Assembly: GCA_024364735.1 (NCBI GenBank)
Contig: JAGFNQ010008774.1
Coordinates: 34,617-98,616 of the forward strand
DNA: 64,000 nucleotides
From: Boesenbergia rotunda
Lineage: Eukaryota; Streptophyta; Magnoliopsida; Zingiberales; Zingiberaceae
Direction: 5' to 3'
The number at the start of each line of letters is the position of its first letter. Positions within the stretch are counted from its first letter, which is position 1. The notes beneath the pieces were generated by a model, which was not told the DNA's origin, searched no databases, and saw nothing but the letters and a program-made list of their open reading frames with translations. Below, in pieces: positions 1-11,898 of this stretch. The position numbers were made by a program, and so were the translations under genes.

Positions 1-611
1 TAGACAATATCATACCATTGTGGAGATATCCTAATTCCTTTTGGTCCTAACAAATGGTATCAGAGCCAGGTTGCTCATCCAGATCTAACCATGTGCGTTA
101 AGCCTTAAATAAAGGATATGTGGGCTCCCGTGTCTTGATCAAGAGGACCAGTTCTAGTTGCGGCTAGGTGGTCCAAGTAGGTCAGGTGGACCGAGGGGCA
201 GAAAGTCCTGGTGGATCAGACATCTAAACGGAAAGTGTTTCCGTTTGTGGTGGGGGCATGTGGTCCTTTGTTTGAGGGGGGGATTGTTAGAGGTTGCAAG
301 GTGCAAGCTTAGTCCCACATTGAGAGACACATGGGAAGATCATTGATTTATAAGGAATATAGTATATTCATTGGCATGAGGCCTTTTGGGGTGAGCCCAA
401 AGGCAAAACCATGAGGGCTTAAGCACAAAGTGGACAATATCATGTCATTGTGGAAACACATGGGAAGATCATTGGTTTATAAGGAATATAGTATATTCAT
501 TGGCATGAGGCCTTTTGGGGTGAGCCCAAGGGCAAAACCATGAGGGCTTAAGCACAAAGTTGACAATATCATGTCATTGTGGAGATATCTTAATTTCTTT
601 TGGTCCTAACA
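1..611 (+). mobile_element. TRIM-like miniature LTR element
   Basis: Seen: the window opens with the last 52 bases of an LTR ending in TCCTAACA. A primer-binding site complementary to initiator-Met tRNA (TGGTATCAGAGCC, 55-67) follows directly. After about 230 bases of non-coding interior, a G-rich polypurine tract (274-283) precedes a second LTR, 285-611, beginning TGTTAG and ending in the same TCCTAACA. The interior is far too short for gag or pol, so the element must have moved using proteins from another element; this size class is called TRIM. The left LTR is cut by the window edge, so no target duplication can be tested. Confidence 0.75.
327..584 (+). repeat. 129-bp tandem duplication inside the TRIM LTR
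   Basis: Two nearly identical units, 327-455 and 456-584, both starting ACACATGGG. The duplication makes this LTR about 129 bp longer than its ancestor. It looks like a slippage or unequal-exchange product. Confidence 0.85.
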
Positions 612-1019
612 AGTGATCTTACTTTAGGTCAGTGAGACATGCTTATGTGGTCCTTAGCAAATATGAATGGAACAAAGCCGTGGATGAAAATAGATTTAGA
701 TTTGAATGAGATATTAGTTTTACATTAAAAATTTAGTGGCATTAAAGTTGATATTTAGAATAGGAAGACCGTGCGAATTCATAGTCCGGATTGTACTAAT
801 CCAAATGATTCTAGTACTCTTGCTGCTCAAGGTTGACGCTCTTATAAGAGTACAGAGGATTTGATATCGTGCACTTCTTCGCTCGACATACACTGGTGAT
901 ATCATTTAGGTATCCATTCAATTTGCCATGACAATCTATGTTAAGTTGCGTTTGTGGTTAAGTTTCACCGTTTTATCTTGAAAAACAAACATCCGGTGTG
1001 AATTCTTAGCAATGCCGAC
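612..1019. other. unassigned spacer
   Basis: No convincing coding frame and no repeat shared with the rest of the window was recognised between the TRIM element and the Tekay-like LTR. The short minus-strand frame at 720-905 has no recognisable motif. Confidence 0.5.
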
Positions 1020-3743
1020 TGTTAAATTCCGAATTTTATGGGGTTGAAAAGGTGAATTTCGAAAGTTAGGGCCCTAGTTGCAATTTTTCAAATCTATCGG
1101 ACTTAAATGCAAAAATGTCAAAACAATAATAAAACCCCTAAACCCCACTCACCGATTCAGTTTTCTCCCCCAACGCCGCACGCACATCTCCTCTGCCTCG
1201 ACGTCGCCGTGGACCCCCGCACGCGAGCGGTTTCGCCCTAACCAAACGTCGCCACAGCCATTCCTCCTCTTCGTCTACTTCTTCTTGTTGTCTCCTTCCT
1301 TTTCTCCACGTGCGAACAAGCTGAGTCTCCTTGGTCGCGCCATGCCTTGGCGTGGAACCCTAGCTGACGTCGGTTCTCTCTGCCCGACGCCGCAATCGGA
1401 TCCGCCGAGCGTCTGGTCATTCCAAACGGTGCCGGCAATCGCCTTCCTTCGCGTGGAAACCGACCGATCGTCTCATTCACCCCAGACAGTGCCGAAATTC
1501 ACAGAGGGATTCCATCACATTGGTTGGTAACGATTGTTCTATTTTTTGTGGTTAAAAATTAGGAAGAAAGAATGGGTTTTGCTTAATGAAGTTGATATGT
1601 TCTGTTTCTGTTAATTTGGGATTTTTGGTTGAGTTTACCGTAAGCCAAAAGAGCCAATTAGGTCTTTCTATATTATCTCTTTCTTTCTTCTATCATCACT
1701 TGCCTAAAAGAGTTGTTCCACTCTCGTGTATTAAAATTTGGAAACCTCCACCGTCATAGCAATTTTCATGAAACGTGAACCTGTTTCCTAGCTATACAGT
1801 TCTGTCCATGTTAGGTCAAACATATAATAATCTTTCTTAGATTAAACTTGGGATTAGAAAATTTTCACATAATGCTACCACGTAATTGTATCTTACTAAT
1901 CATGTATCTACATCAGCAGCAATTTCATGTGTCACATGTTATCATTACTGTCGTAATATTCATCAAACACTAATATTCAGTCAATTTGGTTAGTAATGGT
2001 GAATTGGTTTGGGTTATGTTTTAGGCTAAATCTAAGTTAAACCTAACCTCCATAAATTAGGGCAATTTATGATTAATCATTTACATTAGCTTAATTAAAT
2101 GATTACGACAGTTAAGCTAAACATCGTATCCTTTGATACAGGACCTTGACTTTGGACTTGTTGGGTTGATCGTGAAAAGTCCTTGTTTACGGAATTCTTC
2201 AATTAAAGGCGGGTACTTCTCCTTTGTACTCGAGTAGTTTTTTTTACCTTAAAAGCATGACTATATTATGTCTGATAGGTTGCTTGACCTTATTCTTTGT
2301 CGTTATTTAAAACATCGCCGTTGAGACTTACTCTTCGTTGATCTTCGAGTATTCCAAATTCGTTTCTGTACAGTCCTCTGTTGGTTTTCTATTCTGTAAA
2401 GTACCGCTTGTACGCGAGTACTTAGAAGTCCATTAAACACAGATATGTTTATTTGGCATTAGAAATACCCTACCTAGTAGTGTAGGTGCATAATCGTTGG
2501 TTTTCGATTTCTGGATGGTTGTATTGGTGCATCGTATACTTGTTGGATTTTGTGGATTTTGTGGATTTTGTTGCATCGTTGTTTTCTTCGGTTGTTTGTG
2601 CATCGTATAGCATGCACCATACTTGCACGTTGCATACTAACGACTGTTGGACTTACATTTGGTTAAGCCGTCGTTAGTCATATTGTTGCTCGATTCACTC
2701 AACCACTTGTTATAGTGGTAGTTATTAGAGTGAGAGTGTTTGTCCTGTTATGCCAAACAGTGACACCCTCACCGTTGTTTTTAGAGGGATGAGTTGTTGG
2801 TGGCTCACCCTCACTGTTGTTTGTTTTTGAGGGATATTGTAGCTGTAGTAGCTCCCCCGATGTACCGTGGGTCTGGAGTGTGGACTCCCCAGCATCCTGT
2901 CCACTCAACCACGCATTATGTGGTATTATTGTTGTTGTTAGAGTGGTACAGTTGTCACAGCCCTACCCACTCGGTCACACAGATGGGATGTGTTGACGGC
3001 TTGACTGGCGTCAGGGGTGACACATGTCATTGCATCATGTGCATACGTATTTCTTTTATGCATTTGCTTGTGTTTGATGCACTTATATGAGCTATGATTG
3101 TTGCATATGTTTGACATGCATGTATATCTTGATATTATTGTTGTTGAGTTGTTCTATACCTGCTTAGTCGTTATTCGGACTTTATACCATGTCGATTTAC
3201 ATATGTTATGCATGATTAGGTTTCTATATTTTCTTATGGACTGTACCCTGTTGGATTCTCTACTTGGTTATCTTGTATCATGTCATGCTTATTGTCTACT
3301 CATATACCCGCAGAGTCCGCTCGGACTCACCACCCCTGCTTTCTTCTTTGTTGTTTCAGATAGCAGGTAGTCGTATTTTCTTGGAGCCAGGAGAGGATCC
3401 AGTCGCCAGTCCCCAGAGTTGAGTTGCGTTTCCATATTTGGTATAGTTGTTTTGTTTTCAGTACTTGGTATAGTCGCTTCGTATTTGTTATCATTTTGTT
3501 TTGTCGTTGTCAGAGACATTTGAGTTCTCTTTTGGATTGTTGTTTCATTTTATGTTTAGGGTGGCTGAGCCACCAGTTATTTTTTATGTTAATATAAACT
3601 GCGTGGTGATGTTTATTTTCTGTTATGATGGCTGAACCATCTTTTATGATGAGAGTACATGTATTATTGCTCCATATTGTCCGCCGTACAGGGGAGATGC
3701 TGCTCGATTTTTCGAGGAAGCATGTGCCTCTGGGGGCGTGACA
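1020..3743 (+). mobile_element. Tekay/Del-like long LTR (left copy)
   Basis: A 2724-bp LTR starting TGTTAAATT and ending GGGGGCGTGACA, followed after a short gap by a tRNA-Met primer-binding site (3749-3761). Its 3' 1.6 kb (about 2140-3743) is nearly identical to 9050-11305. Its first 1.1 kb is strongly diverged from the corresponding part of that LTR. It contains a CT- and GC-rich segment (about 1140-1500) that makes a long spurious frame. Very long LTRs are usual for the Tekay/Del lineage of chromoviruses, and the chromodomain remnant at 7655-7733 agrees; the lineage name is an inference. Confidence 0.75.
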
Positions 3744-3748
3744 ATTTT

Positions 3749-3761
3749 TGGTATCAGAGCC
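3749..3761 (+). other. primer-binding site, tRNA-iMet
   Basis: TGGTATCAGAGCC, complementary to the 3' end of plant initiator tRNA-Met, lies 5 bases after the left Tekay-like LTR. It fixes the LTR end and the element's orientation. Confidence 0.85.
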
Positions 3762-6386
3762 AAGTTTGCGAGTTCCTTTGGGATCTGTGGATTTTTATGA
3801 TGTTGTTTTTGGTGCGTCAGTTAGCCAAGTTTTCGCGATGTTTTTTGCGGAGTCTGAGGGTTGACGAAATTGTTTTGTTTTTACGAGGTCTATCGATATT
3901 TTACGGATTTGGTTGTATTTTAGCGGAGTCATTTCTTGACATGGTTTGGTCTGGTTGTGTTTTGGGACTTGGCGGCAATGGACTTCTCCAGGCGACAGGA
4001 GGTATATCTCTTTGGAATTCTCCTAATTTTCGATATTCATTATCTGATATAGAGTTGGGTAGATATTTCCTAGTTTAATGGTATATCTATTTGATACCGA
4101 TGACAAGTCGACCGACAATCATTTATGGAAGGTGCACAATATATATTAGGTTATCTTTATTGGCCCTTTGACTATTTATAGTGAATTCTCTACCATGGTA
4201 AAAATAAAATATTTGACCCCAATAAAAATTTCACATTCTGTTTCTAGTGGAAAATATATATAACTTTTTTTTTACTACTTAATCATCATATTGTTGAAAT
4301 TAATCATACACTCCTTTCATCTTTGTTTTTCTAAAGATCTTTTGGGATCAAGGTATGAAACAGACCATCCATAAAGTAAATTTCCTTCCGACTTATGATT
4401 TTTCCATCAATGTTCTCTTTTTGAATTCTAAATCGTAGTCCATTCAATTATAGTCATTTCATATTTTTGGATGCACTTATTTTGATCCACTACAAATAAC
4501 AATAAAGCATGAAAAAACTAACACTAAAAAAGAATGTCATCTATATGTTCTTAGAATATGATATACTCATCAAAGTGGAGTATAGGTGTAATGGTCCTCA
4601 AGCGCACAAACTTTACATCTCTCAATAGGTCACCTTATGGGTAAAGATCCCTTGTTTTTATAGGTTACCTTGTGTGTGTGTGTATATCAATGTCTATCCA
4701 AAAGATTGTGTATATATATCAATGGAGGAATATTGGACTAGTATAATTTGTGATACTTATACACTATGTCAATCAAATTGCCCATCCTCTCGAATCCTAA
4801 CTAAAAGTAGAAGTGATATTGGATGTTATGAAATGATGCAAGGATGTAGCAAGTTTACTAGATGGATAATAAGCAACATAGAAATTTTAGTATATTAAAG
4901 ATAGTGAATAGAGGAAATAAAAATGAATGAGAAAATTCCTAATTCTCTTAACTTGCAAGATCCATTGACTATTCTAATATTTGAAGGACATGCTAGTGGT
5001 ATGTGTAAGAAACAAGGAAAGATATGTTGCCCAAAATGTGCTCAAAGGCCTTTGAATTTATAATCCAAGAGGATGATCCATATGTCTGAAATAAACTAAA
5101 TTAGATGTATACATTTGGATGACAAAGCAAACTGGATGGGATAAGGCAATGGTTGCAACTTAGAATTGAAGGAAACATAAGTACTCTTCAATATCAAATG
5201 CAATATTAGAATAAAATCTAAAACGGGTGTGATTTGATGTACTCTCCTTAAGAGTAGCATTTGATCAGGCCTTGATGAGCCATGGTGAGAGTAGCAAATA
5301 TTCTTGAGATGCCCAAATTTCTCATAGCGGAAGCACTTCAGCCTACTCTGTCCACTAAAATGTCCTCCTTATCCTCTTTGATGGCTTCCTTCACTGGCAC
5401 TATGAACAAGCATTGAAGCATATCAATCAGTTGAAGTAACTAGACTATTGGAAACGTGTTTCTGCCAGGAACCCGTGGAGTGGCATGTTAAACTTTAGAA
5501 GCTCCACGGGTTATATAGAATTGGGATTCCCACCTTCAGTGTTTATAATTCTATCTGGTCTCTTTGATTTGTTAGTGTAGGGGTGTGCCTCACATAGTTC
5601 TGGTAAGTCCAATTGGTCTTCTTCAATAGTCTGTGGATTATTTGATGTCATGTGTAGCGTTTGATTTTCTAACATCTGTTTGGTGGAATTTGTGCATCCT
5701 GTTTCTTGACCTTGTAGGATTTTAGTATCATTAATTTAAAAAAAAACACTTACTTGCCTTAAGGAATTCTCGTGGATAGCCTGGTGACTGAAACTTGGAT
5801 TTGTCCCCACTGCATGTGCTGCATGCCTACCAAAAAAAAATAATAAAAACTGAATCCGGTTGACTCACCGAATGGGAGGTCAGATCTTTTGCTGGTTGAT
5901 GTAGATTGCTTTGTGAAACCATTGATTTTGCCCTGTTAGGTGATTCCTGTGTAGTTGTTCAATCCATGTGCTCAATTCCTTAGTTACCAGTTGGTCGTAT
6001 TGTGTTGGCCAAGATGGATACAGTTTGGGAAATGCCAATCTAATAGATCGACTGATACTGTTGCGTGCCACTATTCTGATAAAAAAAAAACCCCCAAGCT
6101 TCTCTGTTCATACAATTGCTCCCAATATTGCATGTCTGTGAATCACAGCTCGATACTTAGTGAAGACAGAAGATTAAAATGATGCAACGGAAGCATAGTA
6201 AGCCCATAACTCACAGATAGCATTAGAGACTACCAGGCTTATTTGGAAGATTTATTATTATTAATTTTCTAAAGTGGAAAAGGGGAAAACATAGTAGGTG
6301 GTATGATTAGGATTTATTTTAGTTATTAGTTATGTGTAGATCAGCTATGTCTAGCATATTAGTCCTCAGTTTAGTAGCCTCAGCAG
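3762..6386 (+). other. gutted interior of Tekay-like element
   Basis: This 2.6-kb stretch should hold gag and pol of the Tekay-like element, but no gag, protease, reverse transcriptase or integrase motif can be read on the plus strand. It is AT-rich and full of stops. A minus-strand copia zinc-knuckle remnant at about 5288-5342 shows that part of it is foreign, degraded retroelement DNA rather than original interior. Confidence 0.5.
5288..5342 (-). pseudogene. decayed copia gag zinc knuckle
   Basis: On the minus strand this translates to a segment reading KCFRYEKFGHLKNIC. It matches the retroviral zinc knuckle CX2CX4HX4C except that the second Cys is Tyr, a single TGT to TAT change. Surrounding minus-strand sequence is interrupted by stops. 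I infer a remnant of a Ty1/copia gag; nothing else of that element can be followed with confidence. Confidence 0.45.
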
Positions 6387-7542
6387 ATGGTCGAAACTAC
6401 AAGTTATCAGACTCAGCGAACGGTGGGAGCTCCAGCACCTCAGACTATGCAGCCAGCAACAATTCAGATGGTTCAACCACTGCCTATTCAGACGATGCCA
6501 CCATCTGATGTGGACCAAGGAGGGGATACAAGCTTACAAGACAAAGCCATAGAGGAAGAGGCATTTGAAGGACCCAAATAGAGAAGCGATAAATAGAGTT
6601 GGAGAATGAAAACACCAATGGAATACTATGGATGAGAGATTAACAAAGATGAACAAGAACACAAATGAAGAAGAACAAAACGCAAACCCGAAAATCAAGG
6701 AGCCAAGGCTCTGATACCAAATGATAAGCACCTTGGAATGGATCGCCTTGAATTCAGATGTAGGAAGGATATTGACGCCACACTCAAGAAAGATGAGAGG
6801 GTGAGTGATAAGTCATGGGGTTTCGATCGCCACAAGTTGCCTTGATAAGATCACGATTAGTTCTTTGCCTAAGAACCAAAGGAAGCTCTCACAATAGAGA
6901 AAACTCTGATTTCATTCAAACTTAACATGCCTTGGTCATACAAGAGTTCTCTATATATAGACTTAGTGGAGGTTGAAACATTAACCTCTACCACATTTCC
7001 CACTAAGCACTAATTATGCACCATTATCATGCATGCATGCATGCATGATGTTTATTTCCACAATTCCTAATACTAGCTTAGGAACTCCCAAAAGCATTAA
7101 AACCCACCAAAGACATCAAAAATAACTTCAGAAAATTCCCCAAAATACCCACGAAATTGGACACTTGTAGCCCTTGAATGCATCTTGGATCATGTGGTTT
7201 TGGGCCTTCAAGTTTTGTCTTCATGTGGGCTCAATTTCACTTTCAATTTGAAGGAATGTGATCCATTTAGTTGTTGCCTCCATTGTGCATTGATCCTTCT
7301 TCTCCTTGAGCTCCATTATTAAGCCTTCCAAAGCTTGCTTCATTCTCTTAGTCTTGGATCTTGTCATGGGTCCTCCAATTCCTTTCAATGCCTCTTCCTC
7401 TATGGCTTTGTCTTGTAAGCTTGTATCCCCTCCTTGGTCCACATCACCATCAGTTCCAGAGATGGACCGGATTTACATTGTCACCAGAGAGAAGACACCG
7501 CAGGTCGAAGGATCGATTTTCCGAGATATTAAAAAGCTATAG
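6387..7542 (+). pseudogene. retroelement ORF split by LTR insertion
   Basis: Two frame pieces, 6387-6505 and 7452-7542, become one continuous frame of about 70 codons when the 6506-7446 insertion and one copy of its 5-bp target duplication are removed. The N-terminal part is rich in Gln, Pro and Thr; the C-terminal part is charged and ends in KKL before a TAG. It lies inside the Tekay-like element, so it is probably a gag or pol leftover, but I do not recognise a domain. Confidence 0.5.
6506..7446 (-). mobile_element. rearranged CRM-like gypsy LTR, inverted-end insertion
   Basis: Flanked by a perfect 5-bp target duplication, CCATC (6501-6505 and 7447-7451). Reading along the plus strand it holds: the first 60 bp of the LTR in plus orientation (6506-6565); about 150 bp of the element's leader and its primer-binding site in minus orientation (about 6570-6720); then a whole LTR in minus orientation (6722-7446). 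Both outer ends are therefore the same LTR terminus, TGATGTGGACC, facing inwards. The source family is the full element at 30950-37521. The structure resembles an autointegration or strand-transfer product that was then integrated normally. Confidence 0.85.
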
Positions 7543-7654
7543 GGTATCTACATGTAGGTCACTGCTTGTAACTGGGTAGCTACCGTTAGAGAGATGTTGA
7601 ACATTTCCCAATATGATAGATAATGCATTTGACTCGCAATCAGGGTTAAGGTTG

Positions 7655-7733
7655 GTTGACAGCACTACTCTGATGACGAAGCTACTTGGGAGCTCGAGGA
7701 TACGATCAGAGTTCGCTACCCTCATCTATTTAC
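7655..7733 (+). pseudogene. chromodomain C-terminal remnant (Tekay-like pol)
   Basis: Frame 7655-7733 reads HYSDDEATWELEDTIRVRYP and then HLFT before a TGA. The pattern EATWE-ED-R-RYP-LF is the C-terminal signature of the chromodomain at the end of plant chromovirus integrases. The upstream codons fit the preceding beta strand, apart from a stop. It sits about 150 bp before the right LTR, where the end of pol belongs. The rest of pol is missing, so the interior has suffered a large deletion. Confidence 0.7.
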
Positions 7734-7879
7734 ATGAGGTGGTTGGTTTTTACTCCGTATTTATATTATAGTTAGGTATTGATACATGTTGTCGTTGACT
7801 AGTACCTGTTGAGGTCGACTAGTACATGTTGTGATTACTGGCTAAATTTGAGGACCAAATTTTTGTTAGTGGGGGAGAA

Positions 7880-10800
7880 TGTTAAATACTGAATTTTTTA
7901 AGGGTTGAAAAGGAAAAATCCGAAAAGTAGGGACTTAATTGGAATTAACAGAAGTTGGAGGGTCTTTTTGCAAAAAGCCAAAAACCTTATAAACCCTAAA
8001 CATTTCTTTTGAAACCCGTATTCTCCTTTGTCTCTGCCGACGCCGCACGGGAGGTTTCTTCCTCGACGCCGAACTCGCGTGGACGATTCCCCATCGCGCG
8101 AGCCCTTCTTCTCGCGTGCCTCCTTCAGTTTTTCGGACGCCGAGGGGTTCTGCTTAGAGATTTTTAAGTCGCCGACTTCTTCTCCCTCTCGCTAATTCTC
8201 TGTCGCAAGCCCTAGGGCTCTTCATCGCCGCCGCGCGATCGAGCTGTCGTGGAAGCCACTGGACTCCTCCTTGCGCAAGAACCCTAGGCCGCCGGTCCTC
8301 TCCGCCTTGCCGGTCCAAAACCAGCCGCGCCGACCACTAAGAAGGTAAGGGATTTTAATTAGGATTGCTCTGGGGAGATGTTAGCTTTGATAGTGAGGAG
8401 TTTTGAATTGCAATGTTACTTCAGTTGGGTTTAGATTTCTCTCTACTATGAGATTTACTCATGGGATTCAACCTAGCTCTTGGATTGATTTTGAATCGAA
8501 TTACGTCTTTAGTCCAGATCGTGGTATACAGGTTAGCAGTAAGTGTGGTGTTTTCCTCTGTTCTTTTAAATCTGCCATGAGCCATTCTTTTTGTGTTCAT
8601 TCTGTTTTTTTTGTGAGCACTGCTGTTATTACCGAGAGTTGTGTTTTGGTGGTTGTTTGAGTTCAGTGGATGAAATCGTGAGTGTGTTTTTCCCTATGGT
8701 GGATAGTTGGGACTTCATGTGAGGAATCCTTTAAAATTTCAAAATATTGCCATGAGCTGCCCATTTGATTTAGGTTTATTGTTTTGTTATGTCTTGGAAC
8801 TTAATGGGAAAAAAGATAATTAAAGCTAGTCTTAGTTTATTTAAGGGTTAGCTTAATAGTTAAGGTTAAGTCAAATTTGAAATTTATTCTTTAGGCCATA
8901 TTGGGAAATTAGGTTACAGTGATTAATTTGAGTTTGTAACGGTGAGTTGGTTCTTGGATTAGGATTTAATTAAATTGATTTAAACTAATTATGTATTAAA
9001 ATTAGTTAGCTATTTTAATTATTTGTATAAAATAGCTAAACCTTATCATGTATTCAGGACCTTGATTCGGACTCGTTCGGTTGATCGTGGACGGTTCTCG
9101 CTTACGGACTTCTGAATTAAGGCGGGTACTTCTTCTTTGTACTCGAGTAGTTTTCTTTATCTTTAAAGTATGGCTATATTATGTCTGATAGGTTGCTTGA
9201 CCTTGTTCTTTGTCGTTATTTAAAACATCGCCGTTGAGACTTACTCTTCGTTGATCTTCGAGTATTCCAAATTCGTTTCTATACAGTCCTCTGTTGATTT
9301 TCTGTTCTGTAAAGTACCGCTTGTACGCGAGTACTTAGAAGTCCATTAAACACAGATTGGTTTATTTGGCATTAGAAATACCCTACCTAGTAGTGTAGGT
9401 GCATAATCGTTGGTTTGCGATTTCTGGATTGATTGTATTGATGCATCGTATACTCGTTGGATTTTATTGCATCGTTATTTTTTCGGTTGTTCATGCATCG
9501 TATATCATGTATCATACTTGCACGTTGCATACTAACGACTGTTGGCTTACATTTGGTTAAGCCGTCGTTAGTCATATTGTTGCTCGATTCACTCAACCAC
9601 ATGCTGTCATGGGAGTGGTTAGAGTGCGAGTGTTTGTCCTGTCATGCCAGACAGTGACACCCTCACAGTTATTTTTCGAGGGATATATTCTAGCTGTAGT
9701 AGCTCCCCCGATGTACCGGGGTTTGGAGTGTAGACTCCCCAGCATCCTGTCCACTCAACCACGCCTTATGTGGTATTATTGTTGTTTAGTATTATTGTTG
9801 TTGTTGGAGTGGTACAGTTGTCACAGCCCTACCCACTCGGTCACACAGATGGGATGTGTTGACGGCTTGACTGGCGTCAGGGGTGACACATGTCATTGCA
9901 TCATGTGCATACGTATTTCTTTTGTGCATTTGTTTGTGTTTGATGCACTTATATGAGCTATAACTGTTGCATATGTTTGACATGCATGTATATCTTGATA
10001 GTATTGTTGTTGAGTTATTCTATACCTGATTAGTCGTTATTCGGACTTTATACCATGTCGATTTACATATGTTATTGATAAGTACCTTGGAATGGATCGC
10101 CTTGAAATTCAGATGTAGGGAAGGATATTGACGCCACACTCAAGAAAGATGAGAGGGTGAGTGATAAGTCATGGGGGGTTTCGATCGCCACAAGTTGCCT
10201 TGATAAGATCACGATTAGTTCTTTGCCTAAGAACCAAAGGAAGCTCTCACAATAGAGAAAACTCTGATTTCATTCAAACTTAACATGCCTTGGTCATACA
10301 AGAGTTCTCCTATATATAGACTTAGTGGAGGTTGAAACATTAACCTCTACCACACTTCCCACTAAGCACTAATTATGCACCATTATCATGCATGCATGCA
10401 TGCATGCATGATGTTTATTTCCCACAATTCCCTAATACTAGCTTAGGAACTCCCAAAAGCATTAAAAACCCACCAAAAGACATCAAAAATAACTTCAGAA
10501 AATTCCCCCAAAAATACCCACGAAAATTGGACACTTGTAGCCCTTGAATGCATCTTGGATCATGTGGTTTTGGGCCTTCAAGTTTTGTCTTCATGTGGGC
10601 TCAATTTCATTTCATTTGAAGGATGTATCATTAGTGTTGCTCCTTGTGCATTATCTTCTTCTCCTTGACTCCATATTAGCTTCCAAGCTGCTTCATTTCT
10701 TGTCTTGTTTGTCATGGTCTCCAATTCCTTTCATGTTTCTCTATGCTTGTCTTGTAGCTTGTATTCCTTGTCCATATTATGCATGATTAGTTTCTGTATT

Positions 10801-11305
10801 TTCTTATGGACTATACCCTGTTGGATTCTCTACCTGGTTATCTTGTATTATGTCATGCTAATTGTCTACTCATATACCCGCAGAGTCCGCTCGGACTCAC
10901 CACCCCTGCTTTCTTCTTTGTTGTTTCAGATAGCAGGTAGTCGTATTTCTTGGAGCCAGGAGAGGATTCAGTCGCCAGTCCCCGGAGTTGAGTTACTTTT
11001 CCGTGTTTGGTATAGTTGTTTTGTTTTCAGAACTTGGTAAAGTCGTCTCTTATTTGTTATGAGGTTGTTTGTCGATTATCAGATACGTTTGAGTTTTCTT
11101 TAGATTTAGTTTCTTTTATGTTTAAGGTGGCTGAGCCACCCTTTATCTTTATATTGATATAAACTGTGTGGTGATGTTTTATTTTCTGTTATGATGGCTG
11201 AGCCATCTTTTATTGTGATTTGTATGTATTATTGCCCCATATGTCCGCCGTACAGGGAGAAGCTGCCCGATTTTCGAGGAAGCATGTGCCTTTGGGGGCG
11301 TGACA
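7880..11305 (+). mobile_element. Tekay/Del-like long LTR (right copy), interrupted
   Basis: It starts TGTTAAATACTG after a polypurine stretch (GTGGGGGAGAA, 7869-7878) and ends GGGGGCGTGACA at 11305. After subtracting the inserted minus-strand LTR at 10076-10776 it is about 2.72 kb, the size of the left copy. Position 11306 enters a different repeat (an inverted SIRE-like LTR). The five bases before 1020 (CCGAC) and after 11305 (CTTGC) do not match, so the two LTRs are not a simple intact insertion. Confidence 0.75.
10076..10776 (-). mobile_element. CRM-like gypsy solo LTR in Tekay-like LTR
   Basis: A minus-strand copy of the 736-bp LTR found at 30950-31685, beginning TGATAAG at 10076. Flanks GTTAT (10071-10075) and ATTAT (10776-10780, sharing base 10776) fit a 5-bp target duplication with one change. 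From 10076 to about 10600 it follows the family closely. From about 10600 to 10776 it shows many one- to three-base deletions, and the terminal GGTCCACATCA is mostly lost. Confidence 0.8.
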
Positions 11306-11898
11306 CTTGCATCCAGGGTTTTCCAAAACAACATAAAGCAGTAAGATGTTAGTTTATACAGCCTTAGCTGTCTTGGTTCTGACTTTGGGCCTCCAAAATG
11401 GAGCCCTAGGTCGAACCGACGCCTACTGTTCCCTCGACAGGGAACGCGTCCTCACCTACTCCTCTCGGGAGAATGTACCTGATACCAACCGGCTCCTCCG
11501 GTTGGACTTTTGCCCAGCGGTCCTTTGCCAGGTCTTGGATACCAAGCTATCCTTCGCCCAGTGCCTAACATTCTTTCGCCAGGTCTTCAATCCCAAGCTG
11601 TCCTTTGCCTGGTTCCTAGCAGTCCTTCGCTAGGGCTTCAGTACCAAGCTGTCCTTCGCCTGGTGCCTAGCAGTCCTTCGCTAGGTCTTCGTCTCCTAGC
11701 AGCCCTTCGCTAGGTGCCCAGCGGTCCTTCGCTAGGTCTTTGTATCCTGGCATTCCTTCGCCAGGTGCCTAGCATTCCTTCGCTAGGACTTTTCCTGCAC
11801 ACTTGAGTAACATGTTAGATAAACATTCTACCTTAACTTTTGAATCCTTTTGCCATTATCAAAACTCAGGTTTGACTTGGGTGCTTTCTGCACCAACA
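11306..11898 (-). mobile_element. SIRE-like copia LTR, U3 part, inverted
   Basis: Minus-strand copy of the first part of the SIRE-like LTR (compare 26607-27200), ending at 11898 with the inverted LTR start TGCACCAACA. It contains the shared segment around the CCCTCGACAGGGAACGCGTC motif and an inverted array of CCTAGC/GCTAGG hairpins (about 11500-11790). The rest of the LTR is absent: at 11306 it abuts the end of the Tekay-like LTR. Confidence 0.75.

Noticed and set aside
1078..1530. 150-codon plus-strand frame
   Set aside because: Lies wholly in the CT/GC-rich part of a Tekay-like LTR, has no recognisable domain and is not conserved in the other LTRs.
6387..6581. Frame running into the LTR (…GDTSLQDKAIEEEAF)
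   Set aside because: The end is LTR sequence inserted later; the older frame continues at 7452.
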